Both the position numbers and the translations under genes were made by a program. 64,000 bases of DNA, from the NCBI RefSeq assembly GCF_000007705.1, contig NC_005085.1, positions 4,535,752-4,599,751 of the forward strand. Reading direction: 5' to 3'. The stretch is from Chromobacterium violaceum ATCC 12472. GTDB lineage: Bacteria; Pseudomonadota; Gammaproteobacteria; Burkholderiales; Chromobacteriaceae. Below the pieces are notes generated by a model. It ran no database searches. It was not told the origin of the DNA and saw only the letters and a list, made by a program, of their open reading frames with translations. Shown here in pieces: positions 54,170-62,680 of the stretch. Within the stretch, counting starts at the first letter, position 1. Each line of letters begins with the position of its first letter.

Positions 54170-54547
54170 ATGTTTGAAGTCAACCGCAGCATCGCGCTGC
54201 TGCGCCCGCAGGCCCCCTTCCTCGCCTGGCTGAAAAGCCTGCCCGGCGGCATCGACCCGCAGCTGACGCTGGACGCGTTGTCCGCCGATTGCAACGCGCT
54301 GCTGATCCCGCCGGCGGAAGACGCCGACGACGCGCGCCGCTTCGTCCAGCAGCGCTACCGCCAGCTGTTCGAGGCCGAGCTCGCCGACTGGTGCGAGGAC
54401 GAAAGCCTGTGGCCGCAGAACATCAGTCCCAACCTGTTCCAGCAATGGTTCAGGGTGGAAATCCACTCGGTGCTGACCGACCTGGTCGAAGAGCCGCTGG
54501 AACGGGAGGCCTTCGCGCCGCTGGATCTGGACGGCCGCGCCGAATAA
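54170..54547 (+). CDS. Conserved-looking hypothetical protein (125 aa)
   Basis: A soluble, acidic 125-residue protein beginning MFEVNRSIALLRPQAPFLAW, with CNALLIPPAEDADDARRF and LADWCEDESLWPQ. AAGGA lies before the ATG. No signal, membrane segment or motif is recognised. It is 14 bp after the tonB-like gene and 31 bp before the thioesterase gene, so it is probably in the same transcript. Confidence 0.78.
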   Translation: MFEVNRSIALLRPQAPFLAWLKSLPGGIDPQLTLDALSADCNALLIPPAEDADDARRFVQQRYRQLFEAELADWCEDESLWPQNISPNLFQQWFRVEIHSVLTDLVEEPLEREAFAPLDLDGRAE

Positions 54548-54578
54548 CCGCCACGCCACACAACAGAGGGGAAAACAC

Positions 54579-54992
54579 ATGGCGCATCACACCCGCATCA
54601 AGGTCCGCGGCTATCACCTGGACCTGTTCGGCCACGTCAATAACGCGCGTTACCTGGAATTCCTGGAAGAAGCGCGCTGGAGCCAGTTCGAGGAACAGGG
54701 CGGGCTGGACTGGTTCCTGCAATCCGGCCTGGCGCTGGCCGTGGTCAACATCAACATCGACTACCGCCGCCCGGCGCTGATGGGCGAGCAGCTGGTGATC
54801 GAAACCGGCATGAAGTCCATCGGCAACCGCAGCGCGGTGATCCACCAACGCGTGCTGCTGGAAGGCACCGACACCGTGGTAGCCGAGGCCGACGTCACCT
54901 TCGTGGTGTTCGACGCCAAGCAGAACAAGGCGGTGGTGCTGGAAGGGCAATTGAAGGCCATGCTGGAACAGATGACCGCCTCTACGGTCTGA
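54579..54992 (+). CDS. Acyl-CoA thioesterase of the YbgC/4HBT hotdog family
   Basis: This 137-residue hotdog-fold enzyme has the catalytic Asp in YHLDLFGHVNNARYLEFLEEAR and the long central helix. Later strands are VVNINIDYRRPALMGEQL and ADVTFVVFDAKQNKAV. It hydrolyses acyl-CoA or acyl-ACP thioesters; chain length is not predictable. AGAGGGG lies before the ATG. Confidence 0.9.
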   Translation: MAHHTRIKVRGYHLDLFGHVNNARYLEFLEEARWSQFEEQGGLDWFLQSGLALAVVNINIDYRRPALMGEQLVIETGMKSIGNRSAVIHQRVLLEGTDTVVAEADVTFVVFDAKQNKAVVLEGQLKAMLEQMTASTV

Positions 54993-55021
54993 ACCGGCGG
55001 CAGACACGACAGGAAATCGAG

Positions 55022-55507
55022 ATGAAGAAGGGTTTGATCATTGCGCTGGCGCTGCTGGTCGCGGCCGGCGCCGCCTACAAGCTGATGTTCTCCGGCAGCC
55101 CGGCTCCCGAGGTCAAACTGACCTCGCTGACCGGCGCCGTCACCAGCACCTCGGCGCTGAAAGGCAAGGTGGTGCTGGTGAACTTCTGGGCCACCAGCTG
55201 TCCCGGCTGCGTCGAGGAAATGCCGGAGATCAAGAAGCTGCACCAGGAATACGGCGGCAAGGGACTCAACGTGCTGGCGGTGGCGATGAGCTACGATCCG
55301 CCCAACTACGTGCAGAATTTCGTCGCCAAGAACCAGTTGCCCTTCTTCGTCGCGCTGGACCCGCAAGGCGCCACGGCCAAGGCCTTCGGCGACATCCAGC
55401 TGGCGCCCACCACCTTCCTGATCGACAAGCAGGGCAACATCATCAAGCGCTACGTCGGGGTGATGAACTTCGCCGAAGTGCGCAAGCTGATCGAGCAGCA
55501 TCTGTAA
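55022..55507 (+). CDS. TlpA-like membrane-anchored thioredoxin
   Basis: This 161-residue protein has an N-terminal membrane helix (LIIALALLVAAGAAYKLMF) and a periplasmic thioredoxin fold of the TlpA/ResA type with FWATSCPGCVEEMPEIKKL, cis-Pro in APTTFLID, and the family insert. The redox motif is CPGC rather than the usual CPPC or CEPC, which may alter potential. Role: thiol reduction, often for cytochrome c or copper-protein assembly. A REP-like palindrome follows directly. Confidence 0.9.
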   Translation: MKKGLIIALALLVAAGAAYKLMFSGSPAPEVKLTSLTGAVTSTSALKGKVVLVNFWATSCPGCVEEMPEIKKLHQEYGGKGLNVLAVAMSYDPPNYVQNFVAKNQLPFFVALDPQGATAKAFGDIQLAPTTFLIDKQGNIIKRYVGVMNFAEVRKLIEQHL

Positions 55508-55513
55508 TCCCCG

Positions 55514-55605
55514 GTAGGGCGGAAGCCCCCTTGGGGCGTTCCGCCGCCCGCCTAACCTAGCTACCTCGGCGGAACTCCCGGCTAAAAGCCGGGATTCCGC
55601 CCTAC
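55514..55605. repeat. REP-like compound palindrome
   Basis: The outer 11-base ends GTAGGGCGGAA (55514-55524) and TTCCGCCCTAC (55595-55605) are exact inverted repeats. Inside are two smaller stems: GCCCCC/GGGGC near 55525 and TCCCGGCT/AGCCGGGA at about 55577-55594. This resembles bacterial interspersed palindromic (REP/BIME) elements and probably occurs elsewhere in the genome. It also could stop transcription from both convergent neighbours. Confidence 0.75.
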
Positions 55606-55626
55606 GGCCCTGACCAGATCGCAAGT

Positions 55627-56394
55627 TCATGCGCCCCCGCATACGGCGCAAGCAGGATCGCGCGGCACGCGGATCTGCTTGAAGCTTCCGTCCAGCGCGT
55701 CGTACAGGGTCAGCTTGCCCAGCGCCGGCGGGACGCCGGCCAGCAGCTTGACCGCCTCCACCGCTTGCAGGCTGCCTATCGCGCCCACCAAGGGCGACAG
55801 CACGCCGAAGGTGGCGCAGGGGCCGTCGCTGGCCTCGCCCTCGTCCGGAAACAGGCAGTGGTAGCACGGCGAGGCCGCGTCGCGGCTGTCGAACACCGCC
55901 AGCTGGCCGGAGAAGCGCACCGCCGCGCCGGACACCAGCGGCACCCTGGCGGCCACGCAGGCGCGGTTGACCGCGTGGCGGGTGGCGAAATTGTCCGAGC
56001 AATCCAGCACCAGGTCGTGGGCGGCAACTTCGTCCATCAATCTCTGGCCAGATAGCCGCTCGGCCAGCGGCCTGGCCTCTATGGTGGGATTCAAGGCCAG
56101 CATGCGCCGCGCGGCGGATGCCGCCTTGCCCTGGCCCAGGCTGGCGGTATCGTGGGCGATCTGGCGCTGCAGATTGGACAGTTCCACCGCGTCGTCGTCG
56201 ACGATGGTGATGCGGCCGACGCCGGCGCTGGCCAGGTACAGCGCCGCCGGCGAGCCCAGGCCGCCGGCGCCGACGATCAGCGCGCGCGCCGCCAGCAGCC
56301 GGCGCTGGCCGGCGATGTCGATCTCCGGCAACAGGATGTGGCGGCTGTAGCGCAGCAGCGCCTCGTCGTCCAGTTCGCGGTCTTCCATGCTCAT
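55627..56394 (-). CDS. moeB: MoeB/ThiF/HesA family adenylyltransferase
   Basis: This 255-residue E1-like enzyme adenylates the C-terminal Gly of a ubiquitin-fold sulfur carrier (MoaD or ThiS). ATP site GAGGLGSPAALYLASAGVG with TIVDDDAVELSNLQRQI, and the NRAC-VAARVPLVSGAAVRF segment are clear. Cys pairs CYHC and CAVC would bind zinc. There is no rhodanese domain. Whether MoaD or ThiS is the partner is undecided; neither is near. Alternative start at 56388. Confidence 0.88.
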   Translation of the reverse strand: MSMEDRELDDEALLRYSRHILLPEIDIAGQRRLLAARALIVGAGGLGSPAALYLASAGVGRITIVDDDAVELSNLQRQIAHDTASLGQGKAASAARRMLALNPTIEARPLAERLSGQRLMDEVAAHDLVLDCSDNFATRHAVNRACVAARVPLVSGAAVRFSGQLAVFDSRDAASPCYHCLFPDEGEASDGPCATFGVLSPLVGAIGSLQAVEAVKLLAGVPPALGKLTLYDALDGSFKQIRVPRDPACAVCGGA

Positions 56395-56402
56395 GCTCCA
56401 GA

Positions 56403-56431
56403 ATGCGAAACGCCAGCCGGAAAGGCTGGCG
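56403..56431 (-). terminator. Terminator after ntrX
   Basis: CGCCAGCC and GGCTGGCG pair around five bases; on the minus strand TTTCGCATT follows. Confidence 0.65.
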
Positions 56432-56453
56432 TCGATAAGCGATTTGTGTCGAG

Positions 56454-56526
56454 CAAAACGCCTGAGACGAGGCGCGCCTGCGCAAATAGTACGGCGAGGA
56501 GGCGCAACGCCGTATCAGGCGTTTTG
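56454..56526. repeat. 12-bp inverted repeat between moeB and ntrX
   Basis: CAAAACGCCTGA (56454-56465) and TCAGGCGTTTTG (56515-56526) are exact inverted repeats with 49 bases between. The right arm ends two bases before the ntrX stop. Function unknown; could be a mobile-palindrome remnant or part of termination. Confidence 0.6.
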
Positions 56527-56528
56527 TC

Positions 56529-57797
56529 TTACTCTTCCGCCACCTTGCGGGCGAACTTGATGCCCAACTGCTTCAGTTTGCGGTACAAGTGCGTGCGCTC
56601 CAGGCCTACCTTCTGCGCCACCCGGCTCATATTGCCGTTTTCCAGCGAGATGTGGTACTCGAAATAGCGGCGCTCCAGCTGCTCGCGCAGTTCGCGCAGC
56701 GGGATGTTGAAATCGAAGCCCGACTCCTCCACCGGCTTCTCGTGGCGGAACTGGGCCAGCACCTTGTTGACCTCGGCGGCGTCCACTTCGTCGGACTCGG
56801 CGGTCAGCGCCAGGCTCTTGATGATGCTGCGCAGCTGTTCCAGGTTGCCCGGCCAGTCGTACTGGCGCATCGCGTTCAGCGCCGCGGTGGTCAGCTTGCG
56901 CGCCGGCACCTGCTTGGACTCCACCAGCTCCACCAGGATCTGCTCGGCGATGAAGGTGATGTCCTCGGCGTGCTCGCGCAGCGGCGGAATCGGCACGATC
57001 ACGCTGGACAGCGCGGTCAGCAGCCGGTTGTCGCATTCGGGGTCCACCAGCAGCTCCTGCAGCGGGCGGCTGCAGGAACAGATCAGGCGCACGTTGAAGC
57101 GGTCGAGCTTGGACAGCAGGAACAGCAGGCCCTGCTGCACGCGGCGGCTGTACTGGCCGATCTCCGGCAGGTAGAGCACGCCGTTGTTGGCCTTCTGCAG
57201 CAGCTCAAGCGGCGCGTCGGCCAGTTGCTCCAGCTTGGCCGGCGTCACCCACGGCGTGTTGCCCTGGTGGAAGAAGCGCGCCACCAGCTCGAAGCCGGAG
57301 CCAGACTCGCCGGTCAGCAGCACCGGCGACTTGACCTTGGCCACGCGCTCGAGCTGGCGCTTCAGCTCCTGGATGGGCTCGCTGCGGCCCAGCTTGTCCA
57401 GGTTCAGCGAAGTGTTGGCCTGCATGTCGCCGTATTTCAGCGCGCGCTGAACGGTGGTGAGCAGCTTCTGCAGCGCGATCGGCTTTTCCAGGAAGTCGAA
57501 GGCGCCGATGCGGGTGGCCTCCACCGCGGTGTCTATGCTGGCGTGGCCGGACATCATCACCACCGGCATGTTGAGCAGGCCGGACTTGGCCCATTCCTTC
57601 AGCAGGGTGACGCCGTCGCAGTCGGGCATCCAGATGTCCAGCAGCACCAGCGCCGGCCGGGTCTGGTTGCGCAATTGGCGGGCCACTTCGGCGTTTTCCG
57701 CCAGGGCCACGGTATAACCTTCATCCTGCAGGATCTCGGAGAGCAGTTCTCGGATGCCGATCTCGTCGTCCACAATCAAAATATCGCTGCTACGCAT
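56529..57797 (-). CDS. ntrX: NtrX response regulator with a degenerate sigma54-activator domain
   Basis: This 422-residue regulator has an intact receiver (DD at 10-11, D54, K105) and a Fis-type C-terminal helix-turn-helix (NMSRVAQKVGLERTHLYRKL). The central AAA+ domain is recognisable but broken. Walker A reads GESGSGF, with Phe169 in place of the ATP-binding Lys. The GAFTGA region is missing. Walker B reads LYLPEIG, with Pro211 in place of Asp. It therefore should not hydrolyse ATP or activate sigma54, and probably acts as a plain DNA-binding regulator. It overlaps ntrY by one base. Confidence 0.93.
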   Translation of the reverse strand: MRSSDILIVDDEIGIRELLSEILQDEGYTVALAENAEVARQLRNQTRPALVLLDIWMPDCDGVTLLKEWAKSGLLNMPVVMMSGHASIDTAVEATRIGAFDFLEKPIALQKLLTTVQRALKYGDMQANTSLNLDKLGRSEPIQELKRQLERVAKVKSPVLLTGESGSGFELVARFFHQGNTPWVTPAKLEQLADAPLELLQKANNGVLYLPEIGQYSRRVQQGLLFLLSKLDRFNVRLICSCSRPLQELLVDPECDNRLLTALSSVIVPIPPLREHAEDITFIAEQILVELVESKQVPARKLTTAALNAMRQYDWPGNLEQLRSIIKSLALTAESDEVDAAEVNKVLAQFRHEKPVEESGFDFNIPLRELREQLERRYFEYHISLENGNMSRVAQKVGLERTHLYRKLKQLGIKFARKVAEE

Positions 57798-59908
57798 TAG
57801 GCCTCCAGCAATGGCAGGGAGAGAAGGACACGCGCGCCTTGCTGCTCGGCGTTCCCCAAAATGACCTGTCCATGGTGTTCTTCCATAATCTTCTTGACCA
57901 CGGCCAGTCCTAGACCGGTTCCCTTGGCTTTACTGGTCACGTACGGCTCGAACGCGCGCCTGAGAATGTCCGGGCCGAAGCCCGCGCCATTGTCCTCGAC
58001 GCAAACGAGCGCGTTTCCTTCTTCTTGTCGGCTGCTAATTTGAATCATCGGGATGCCAACGTCAAGGACTGCATCCTGAGCGTTTTGCATCAGGTTATGC
58101 AGCACCTGGCGCAGCAGAGCCGCATCCCCCATGATCATCAGCGGAACTTCGTCCAGCGCAATCTTAACAGCAGGATTGGATTCGTAAAGAGCCATGACCT
58201 CCCGGATCACCTGATTGAGATCAAGTTTCACCAGTTTGATCTTGGGCGCGCGAGCATAGTCGCGGAAAGCTTCCACCATGCTTTTCAACGCGCCCACCTG
58301 CTTGATGATGGTGTCGGTGGAGCGCTTGAGCATGTCGGCATCCGGCCCTTCCAGCTTGTCGGCCAGCTTCATCGCCAGCCGCTCGGCGGACAGCTGGATG
58401 GGCGTCAGCGGGTTGCGGATCTCATGCGCCAGCCGCTTGGCCACCTCGCCCCAGGCCGCGTCGCGCTGGGCGCGGGCCAGCTCGGTGATGTCGTTGAACA
58501 CCAGCACGTAGCCGTCGCTGGAATGCTCGGGCAGCCGCGCGCCGCGCACCAGCAGCGTGCGCTCGCCCTGGGCGGTGTCATAGCCGAGCTGGGTCTGCCA
58601 GTCGCTCTCCACGTCGCTGTCCGCGTGCTGCATCACCGTTTCCACCAGGCTGGCCACCGCCGGCATCACGCCGCCCCACTCCGGGAAGCGGTGCTCGGCC
58701 AACTGGCTGAAATCCACGCCCAGAATGCGCGAAGCGCTGGTATTGGCGGCCCGGATATGCCAGTCGCCGCTAAAAGCAATGACGCCGGCCGACAGATTGG
58801 CCAGTATGCTTTCCAGATAAAGCTTGCCGCCTTCCAGCTCGCCGCGGCTCTTTTCCGCCACCTGCCGCGCCTCGTCCAATTGCTGCGTCATGCGGTTGAA
58901 CAGCGTGGTCAGCATGCCCAATTCGTCGCGCCGGTACACCGGGTGGCGCTTGGAGAAGTCGCCCTGCGCCACCGCGCGGGTGCCGGCGGCCAGCTCGGAC
59001 AGCGGCGCGGACAACCGCTCGGACAGGAACAGCGCGAAGGCCAGCGCCGCCGTCAGCGCCAGCAGCACCGCCAGCGCCAGCGTCAGCATGTAGAAGGTGC
59101 GCAGGCCCTGGCGCGCCAGCAGCAACTGGCGGTATTCGGAGCGCGCGCTTTCTATCTGCTCGGCGTCGCGGCTGATGTCGGCCGGCGCCGCCTGCAGCAA
59201 TTGCAGCACGCGGGTTTGCTCGCCCGGCCCGCGGTAGGCAAGCAAAACTTTCAAGGCCAGGCCATTGTTGCCGTCGTTTTCTATGCTCTGCTGCGGCGTG
59301 CGCAGCTTGACCGCGCGCAGCGCCTCATGGCCGGGCGATTGCGGCAGCTTGCGCGCATCGCCGCCGGCGAAGGCCAACAACTGGCCGTTGCCGCGATTGA
59401 AAACGGCGATTTCCTTCAGCCCCAGCTGCTCGCGCAGCCGCTCCAGCCGCACCGGCAGCACGCCGTCCGACAGCGGCTCCACTTCCTCCTGCACCATCCG
59501 CCCCTTGCGGCCGACATCGTCCAGCACGTAGTTGAGCGCGCTGCGGCCCAGCACCAGGCCGCGGTCCAGCGCCGCCTCGACACGCACGTCGAACCAGCTC
59601 TCGATGCTGCGGGTCAGGAACTGGGCGGACACGGTGAACACCAGCAGGCCGGGCACCAGCGCGACGCCGGCGAACATCAGCGCCAGCTTCTGCGTCAGCT
59701 TGGCGCCGAACACGCGGTTCCGCACCCGCTGCCGCAAGCGCAGCAGCTGGCGGCCCACCACGCCCAGCAGGGCCAGCAGCAGCAGGCTGTTCAGCCCGAA
59801 CACCCACCAGTAGTAATCGTTGAGCTTGGACGCGTTGCCGGTGGCCACCGCCAGCAGATACAGCAGGATGGCCCCGACCGTCGCCATCGCGATGGTGGCG
59901 TAGCGCAT
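57797..59908 (-). CDS. ntrY: NtrY sensor histidine kinase
   Basis: This 703-residue kinase has four membrane helices (two at about 5-55, one near 75-95, one near 270-295), a periplasmic domain between, then HAMP, PAS, HisKA with H in LAHEIRNPLTPIQLSAERL, and HATPase (NLMQNAQDAVLD, EDNGAGFGPD, GTGLGLAVVKKI). It should phosphorylate NtrX. Family signals include redox or nitrogen status; in related Neisseria it is linked to respiration. Its stop overlaps the ntrX start and its start overlaps the DUF4390 stop. Confidence 0.94.
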   Translation of the reverse strand: MRYATIAMATVGAILLYLLAVATGNASKLNDYYWWVFGLNSLLLLALLGVVGRQLLRLRQRVRNRVFGAKLTQKLALMFAGVALVPGLLVFTVSAQFLTRSIESWFDVRVEAALDRGLVLGRSALNYVLDDVGRKGRMVQEEVEPLSDGVLPVRLERLREQLGLKEIAVFNRGNGQLLAFAGGDARKLPQSPGHEALRAVKLRTPQQSIENDGNNGLALKVLLAYRGPGEQTRVLQLLQAAPADISRDAEQIESARSEYRQLLLARQGLRTFYMLTLALAVLLALTAALAFALFLSERLSAPLSELAAGTRAVAQGDFSKRHPVYRRDELGMLTTLFNRMTQQLDEARQVAEKSRGELEGGKLYLESILANLSAGVIAFSGDWHIRAANTSASRILGVDFSQLAEHRFPEWGGVMPAVASLVETVMQHADSDVESDWQTQLGYDTAQGERTLLVRGARLPEHSSDGYVLVFNDITELARAQRDAAWGEVAKRLAHEIRNPLTPIQLSAERLAMKLADKLEGPDADMLKRSTDTIIKQVGALKSMVEAFRDYARAPKIKLVKLDLNQVIREVMALYESNPAVKIALDEVPLMIMGDAALLRQVLHNLMQNAQDAVLDVGIPMIQISSRQEEGNALVCVEDNGAGFGPDILRRAFEPYVTSKAKGTGLGLAVVKKIMEEHHGQVILGNAEQQGARVLLSLPLLEA

Positions 59909-60504
59909 CAGCCGGCGTCCTTGACGTCCAGCTTGACCCAGCCGGAATCCAGCGACCAGTCGTCCGAGCCCAGCGCGTTCATCTGGAACGGCTTGGGCAA
60001 TTCGCCGATGTCCAGCAGCAGCCGGACCTGGCCGGCCACCTGGCCGGGCTTCTTCGGATCCAGCGTGCCGGCGCCGAGCACGCGCCAGCCCTGGATCGCG
60101 CCGATGGCGGCCAAGGCTTCGCGCAAGGTGGGATAGTAGTTGGACAGGCTGCCGATGGTGACGCGATATCGGCCGGTGAGCGGCTGATAGGACAGTTTGA
60201 AGGCAAGCTGGGCATGGGGATCAAACCATTCCCGCAGCGACAGGTAATAAGACGTGGTGCGCGGCTTGGTCAGCTCGAACTCCAGGCGGAAGCCCAGCAC
60301 CACCCCCTGCTCCAGCGCCTCGCTGAGGCTGGGGGTCAGCTTGGTGAGGAAGCGGGTGCTGACGGACAGCGTGCCGTCCGGCATCACCTCCGCCTCGGCG
60401 CGGCGCGACGCGATGGTGTCGGCCAGCGCCGGCGGCAGCAGGCAGCAAAGCAGAGCCAACAACAGGCTAATGTTTCTCAAGCAGCGCGTAATAGAAGCCG
60501 TCAT
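59908..60504 (-). CDS. DUF4390 secreted protein
   Basis: This 198-residue protein has a signal peptide (SLLLALLCCLLPPALA/DTIAS). The body matches the DUF4390 pattern of genes located between rsmB and ntrY: LEQGVVLGFRLEFELTKPR, YQPLTGRYRVTIGSLSNYYPTLREALAAIG, and VRLLLDIGELPKPFQMNAL. It overlaps the rsmB end by 38 bp. An earlier GTG at 60513 is possible. Conserved place beside ntrYX suggests it may work with NtrY in the periplasm, an inference. Confidence 0.87.
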   Translation of the reverse strand: MTASITRCLRNISLLLALLCCLLPPALADTIASRRAEAEVMPDGTLSVSTRFLTKLTPSLSEALEQGVVLGFRLEFELTKPRTTSYYLSLREWFDPHAQLAFKLSYQPLTGRYRVTIGSLSNYYPTLREALAAIGAIQGWRVLGAGTLDPKKPGQVAGQVRLLLDIGELPKPFQMNALGSDDWSLDSGWVKLDVKDAG

Positions 60505-61717
60505 GTCGCTCACAAGGCAGCAGTTGCTCCTCCTTCAGGCACGACGCATCCGGGTGGCGCTTGAGGAAGCCTTCCAACTGCAGGCGGTTTTCTTCGGGAA
60601 AAATCGAGCAGGTAGCGTATAGCATTTTTCCCCTGCTGGCGAGCAGCGGCCACAGCGCATCGGCCATCCCCGCCTGCTGCTCTCCCAGCGCCGCGAAATC
60701 GCCGGGCCGGCGCAGCCACTTGATGTCGGGATGGCGCCGCACCACGCCGGAGGCGGAGCAAGGCACATCGGCCAGGATGCGGTCGAAGGGGCGGCCGCCC
60801 CACCATTCGTCCGGCCTCGACGCGTCGGCCTCGATCAACTGGGCGGACAGGCCCAGGCGGCGCAGATTGTCGCCGACGCGGGCCAAACGGGCGTTGTCGA
60901 TGTCCAGCGCGGTGACTTCGACGTCGGCCATCTCCAGCATGTGGCCGGTCTTGCCGCCCGGCGCGGCGCAGGCATCCAGCACCCGCATGCCGGGCTTCAG
61001 GTCCAGCCAGTACGCGGCGCGCTGCGCGCCCTCGTCCTGCACCGATGCCAGGCCTTCGGCAAAGCCGGGCAGGTCGCGCACCGCCACCGGCCGCGCCAGC
61101 TGCACCGCGTCACCGCCCAGCGCCTTGGCCGCCAGGCCCGCCTCCTCCAGCCGGCGCAGGTAGTCGTCCACCGAGATGCGGCGGCGATTGACGCGCAGCG
61201 TCAGCGGCGGATGGACATTGCTGGCCTCCAGGATGGCGCGCCATTCGGCGGGGTAGGCTTCTTTCAGCCGCGCCACCCACCAGTCGGGATGGTTGGCCTG
61301 CGCCACTTCATCGGCGGCGGCATTGGCCAGCAGTTCGTCGCGGCGGCGCTGGAAGTTGCGCAGCACGCCGTTGACCAGCGCCTTGAACTTGCCGCGCGCC
61401 ATCATGCCGGCCAGCGTCACCGCCTCGTGCACCACCGCGTACTGCGCGGCGCGGGTGTACTGCAGCTGGTACAGCGCGATCAGCAGCAGGCGCTCCACCT
61501 GCGGCTCCGGCAGCGGATGCGGCACCAGTTGGCGCAGGCAATGGCGCAATACGCCCAGATGGCGCAGGCTGCCGTAGCTCAGGTCCTGCAGCGCGCCGCG
61601 CTCGGCCGGCGTCAGCTTGCCGGCCTGCCGCTGGACGTCGGCCAGCGCGTCGGTGAGGGTGGTGCCGGCCTCGATGCGCGCCAGGATCTCGGCGGCCAGT
61701 TGCTGGATTTGATACAT
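60467..61717 (-). CDS. rsmB: RsmB, 16S rRNA m5C967 methyltransferase
   Basis: This 416-residue enzyme has an N-terminal NusB-like domain (about 1-140) and a SAM-dependent domain. SAM motif I is VLDACAAPGGKTGHMLE, motif IV is DVPCSASGVVRRHPDIKWLR, motif VI is LYATCSIFPEEN. Both catalytic cysteines (PCSASG and TCS) are present. The ATG at 61717 matches family starts (MYQIQQLAAEIL). Confidence 0.95.
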   Translation of the reverse strand: MYQIQQLAAEILARIEAGTTLTDALADVQRQAGKLTPAERGALQDLSYGSLRHLGVLRHCLRQLVPHPLPEPQVERLLLIALYQLQYTRAAQYAVVHEAVTLAGMMARGKFKALVNGVLRNFQRRRDELLANAAADEVAQANHPDWWVARLKEAYPAEWRAILEASNVHPPLTLRVNRRRISVDDYLRRLEEAGLAAKALGGDAVQLARPVAVRDLPGFAEGLASVQDEGAQRAAYWLDLKPGMRVLDACAAPGGKTGHMLEMADVEVTALDIDNARLARVGDNLRRLGLSAQLIEADASRPDEWWGGRPFDRILADVPCSASGVVRRHPDIKWLRRPGDFAALGEQQAGMADALWPLLASRGKMLYATCSIFPEENRLQLEGFLKRHPDASCLKEEQLLPCERHDGFYYALLEKH

Positions 61718-61730
61718 GGTGTGTCTTTCG

Positions 61731-61760
61731 ATAAAACAAGGCCAGTCCGGGGGACTGGCC
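61731..61760 (-). terminator. Terminator after htpX
   Basis: GGCCAGTC and GACTGGCC pair around five bases; on the minus strand TTGTTTTAT follows. It partly separates htpX from rsmB. Confidence 0.75.
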
Positions 61761-61783
61761 GCGGGTCGGTTCAAGGGCCTGCG

Positions 61784-62638
61784 CTAGTAGACGCCGCGCG
61801 CCAGCGCCTGCAGCCGCTCTATGCGATCGGCGGTATGCGGATGGGTGCGGAACAGATCGCCCACGCCGCCGCCGGACAAGGGATTAATGATCATCATCTG
61901 CGCGGTCTCCGGATGCGCCTCGGCGGACGGCATCGAGATGCCCTGGGCATAATATTCGATTTTCTGCAGCGCGGAAGCCAGCGCCAGCGGATCGCCGCAA
62001 ATCTCGGCCCCGCCGCGGTCGGCCTCGAACTCGCGCGCGCGCGAGATCGCCATCTGGATCAGGCTGGCCGCCACCGGGGCGAGGAAAGCCACCGCCAGCC
62101 GCGGCAGCAGGCCGACCGGCTGGCCGTTCTCGTCGCGGCCGCCGAAGAACATCGCGAAGTTGGCCAGCGCGGAAATGGCGCCGGCCATCGTCGCCGAGAT
62201 AGTGGAGATCAGGGTGTCGCGGTGCTTGACGTGGGCCAGCTCGTGGGCCATCACGCCGCGCAGCTCGCGGTAGTCGAGCATGCGCATGATGCCGCTGGTG
62301 GCCGCCACCGCCGCGTTTTCCGGGTTGCGCCCGGTGGCGAAGGCGTTGGGCTGGTCCTCGTGGATCACGTAGACGCGCGGCATCGGCAGGCCGGCGCGCT
62401 GCGCCAGCTCGGCCACCATGCCGTAGAATTCGGGCGCGCTGTTGGCGTCCACTTCCTGCGCGTTGTACATCGACAGCACCATGCGGTCGGAATTCCACCA
62501 GGCGAACAAGTTCATGCCGCCGCCGAACAGCAGCGCCAGCAGCATGCCGCCCTTGCCGCCCAGCATGCCGCCTATCAGGACGAACAGCGCCATGATGGCG
62601 GCCATCAGCATCGTGGTCTTCAGCCAGTTGTCGTTCAT
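61784..62638 (-). CDS. htpX: HtpX, membrane metalloprotease
   Basis: This 284-residue zinc protease (family M48) degrades damaged inner membrane proteins. Four membrane segments (about 10-28, 30-48, 145-165, 180-200), zinc site [10 protein letters not shown], and third ligand in [12 protein letters not shown]. It is normally a heat/envelope stress gene. Lies between fmt and rsmB, as in other betaproteobacteria. Confidence 0.96.
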   Translation of the reverse strand: MNDNWLKTTMLMAAIMALFVLIGGMLGGKGGMLLALLFGGGMNLFAWWNSDRMVLSMYNAQEVDANSAPEFYGMVAELAQRAGLPMPRVYVIHEDQPNAFATGRNPENAAVAATSGIMRMLDYRELRGVMAHELAHVKHRDTLISTISATMAGAISALANFAMFFGGRDENGQPVGLLPRLAVAFLAPVAASLIQMAISRAREFEADRGGAEICGDPLALASALQKIEYYAQGISMPSAEAHPETAQMMIINPLSGGGVGDLFRTHPHTADRIERLQALARGVY

Positions 62639-62680
62639 GCTCTCCTCTCGAAACTGCGGGTTTGCCTGAAACTTAGTGCG

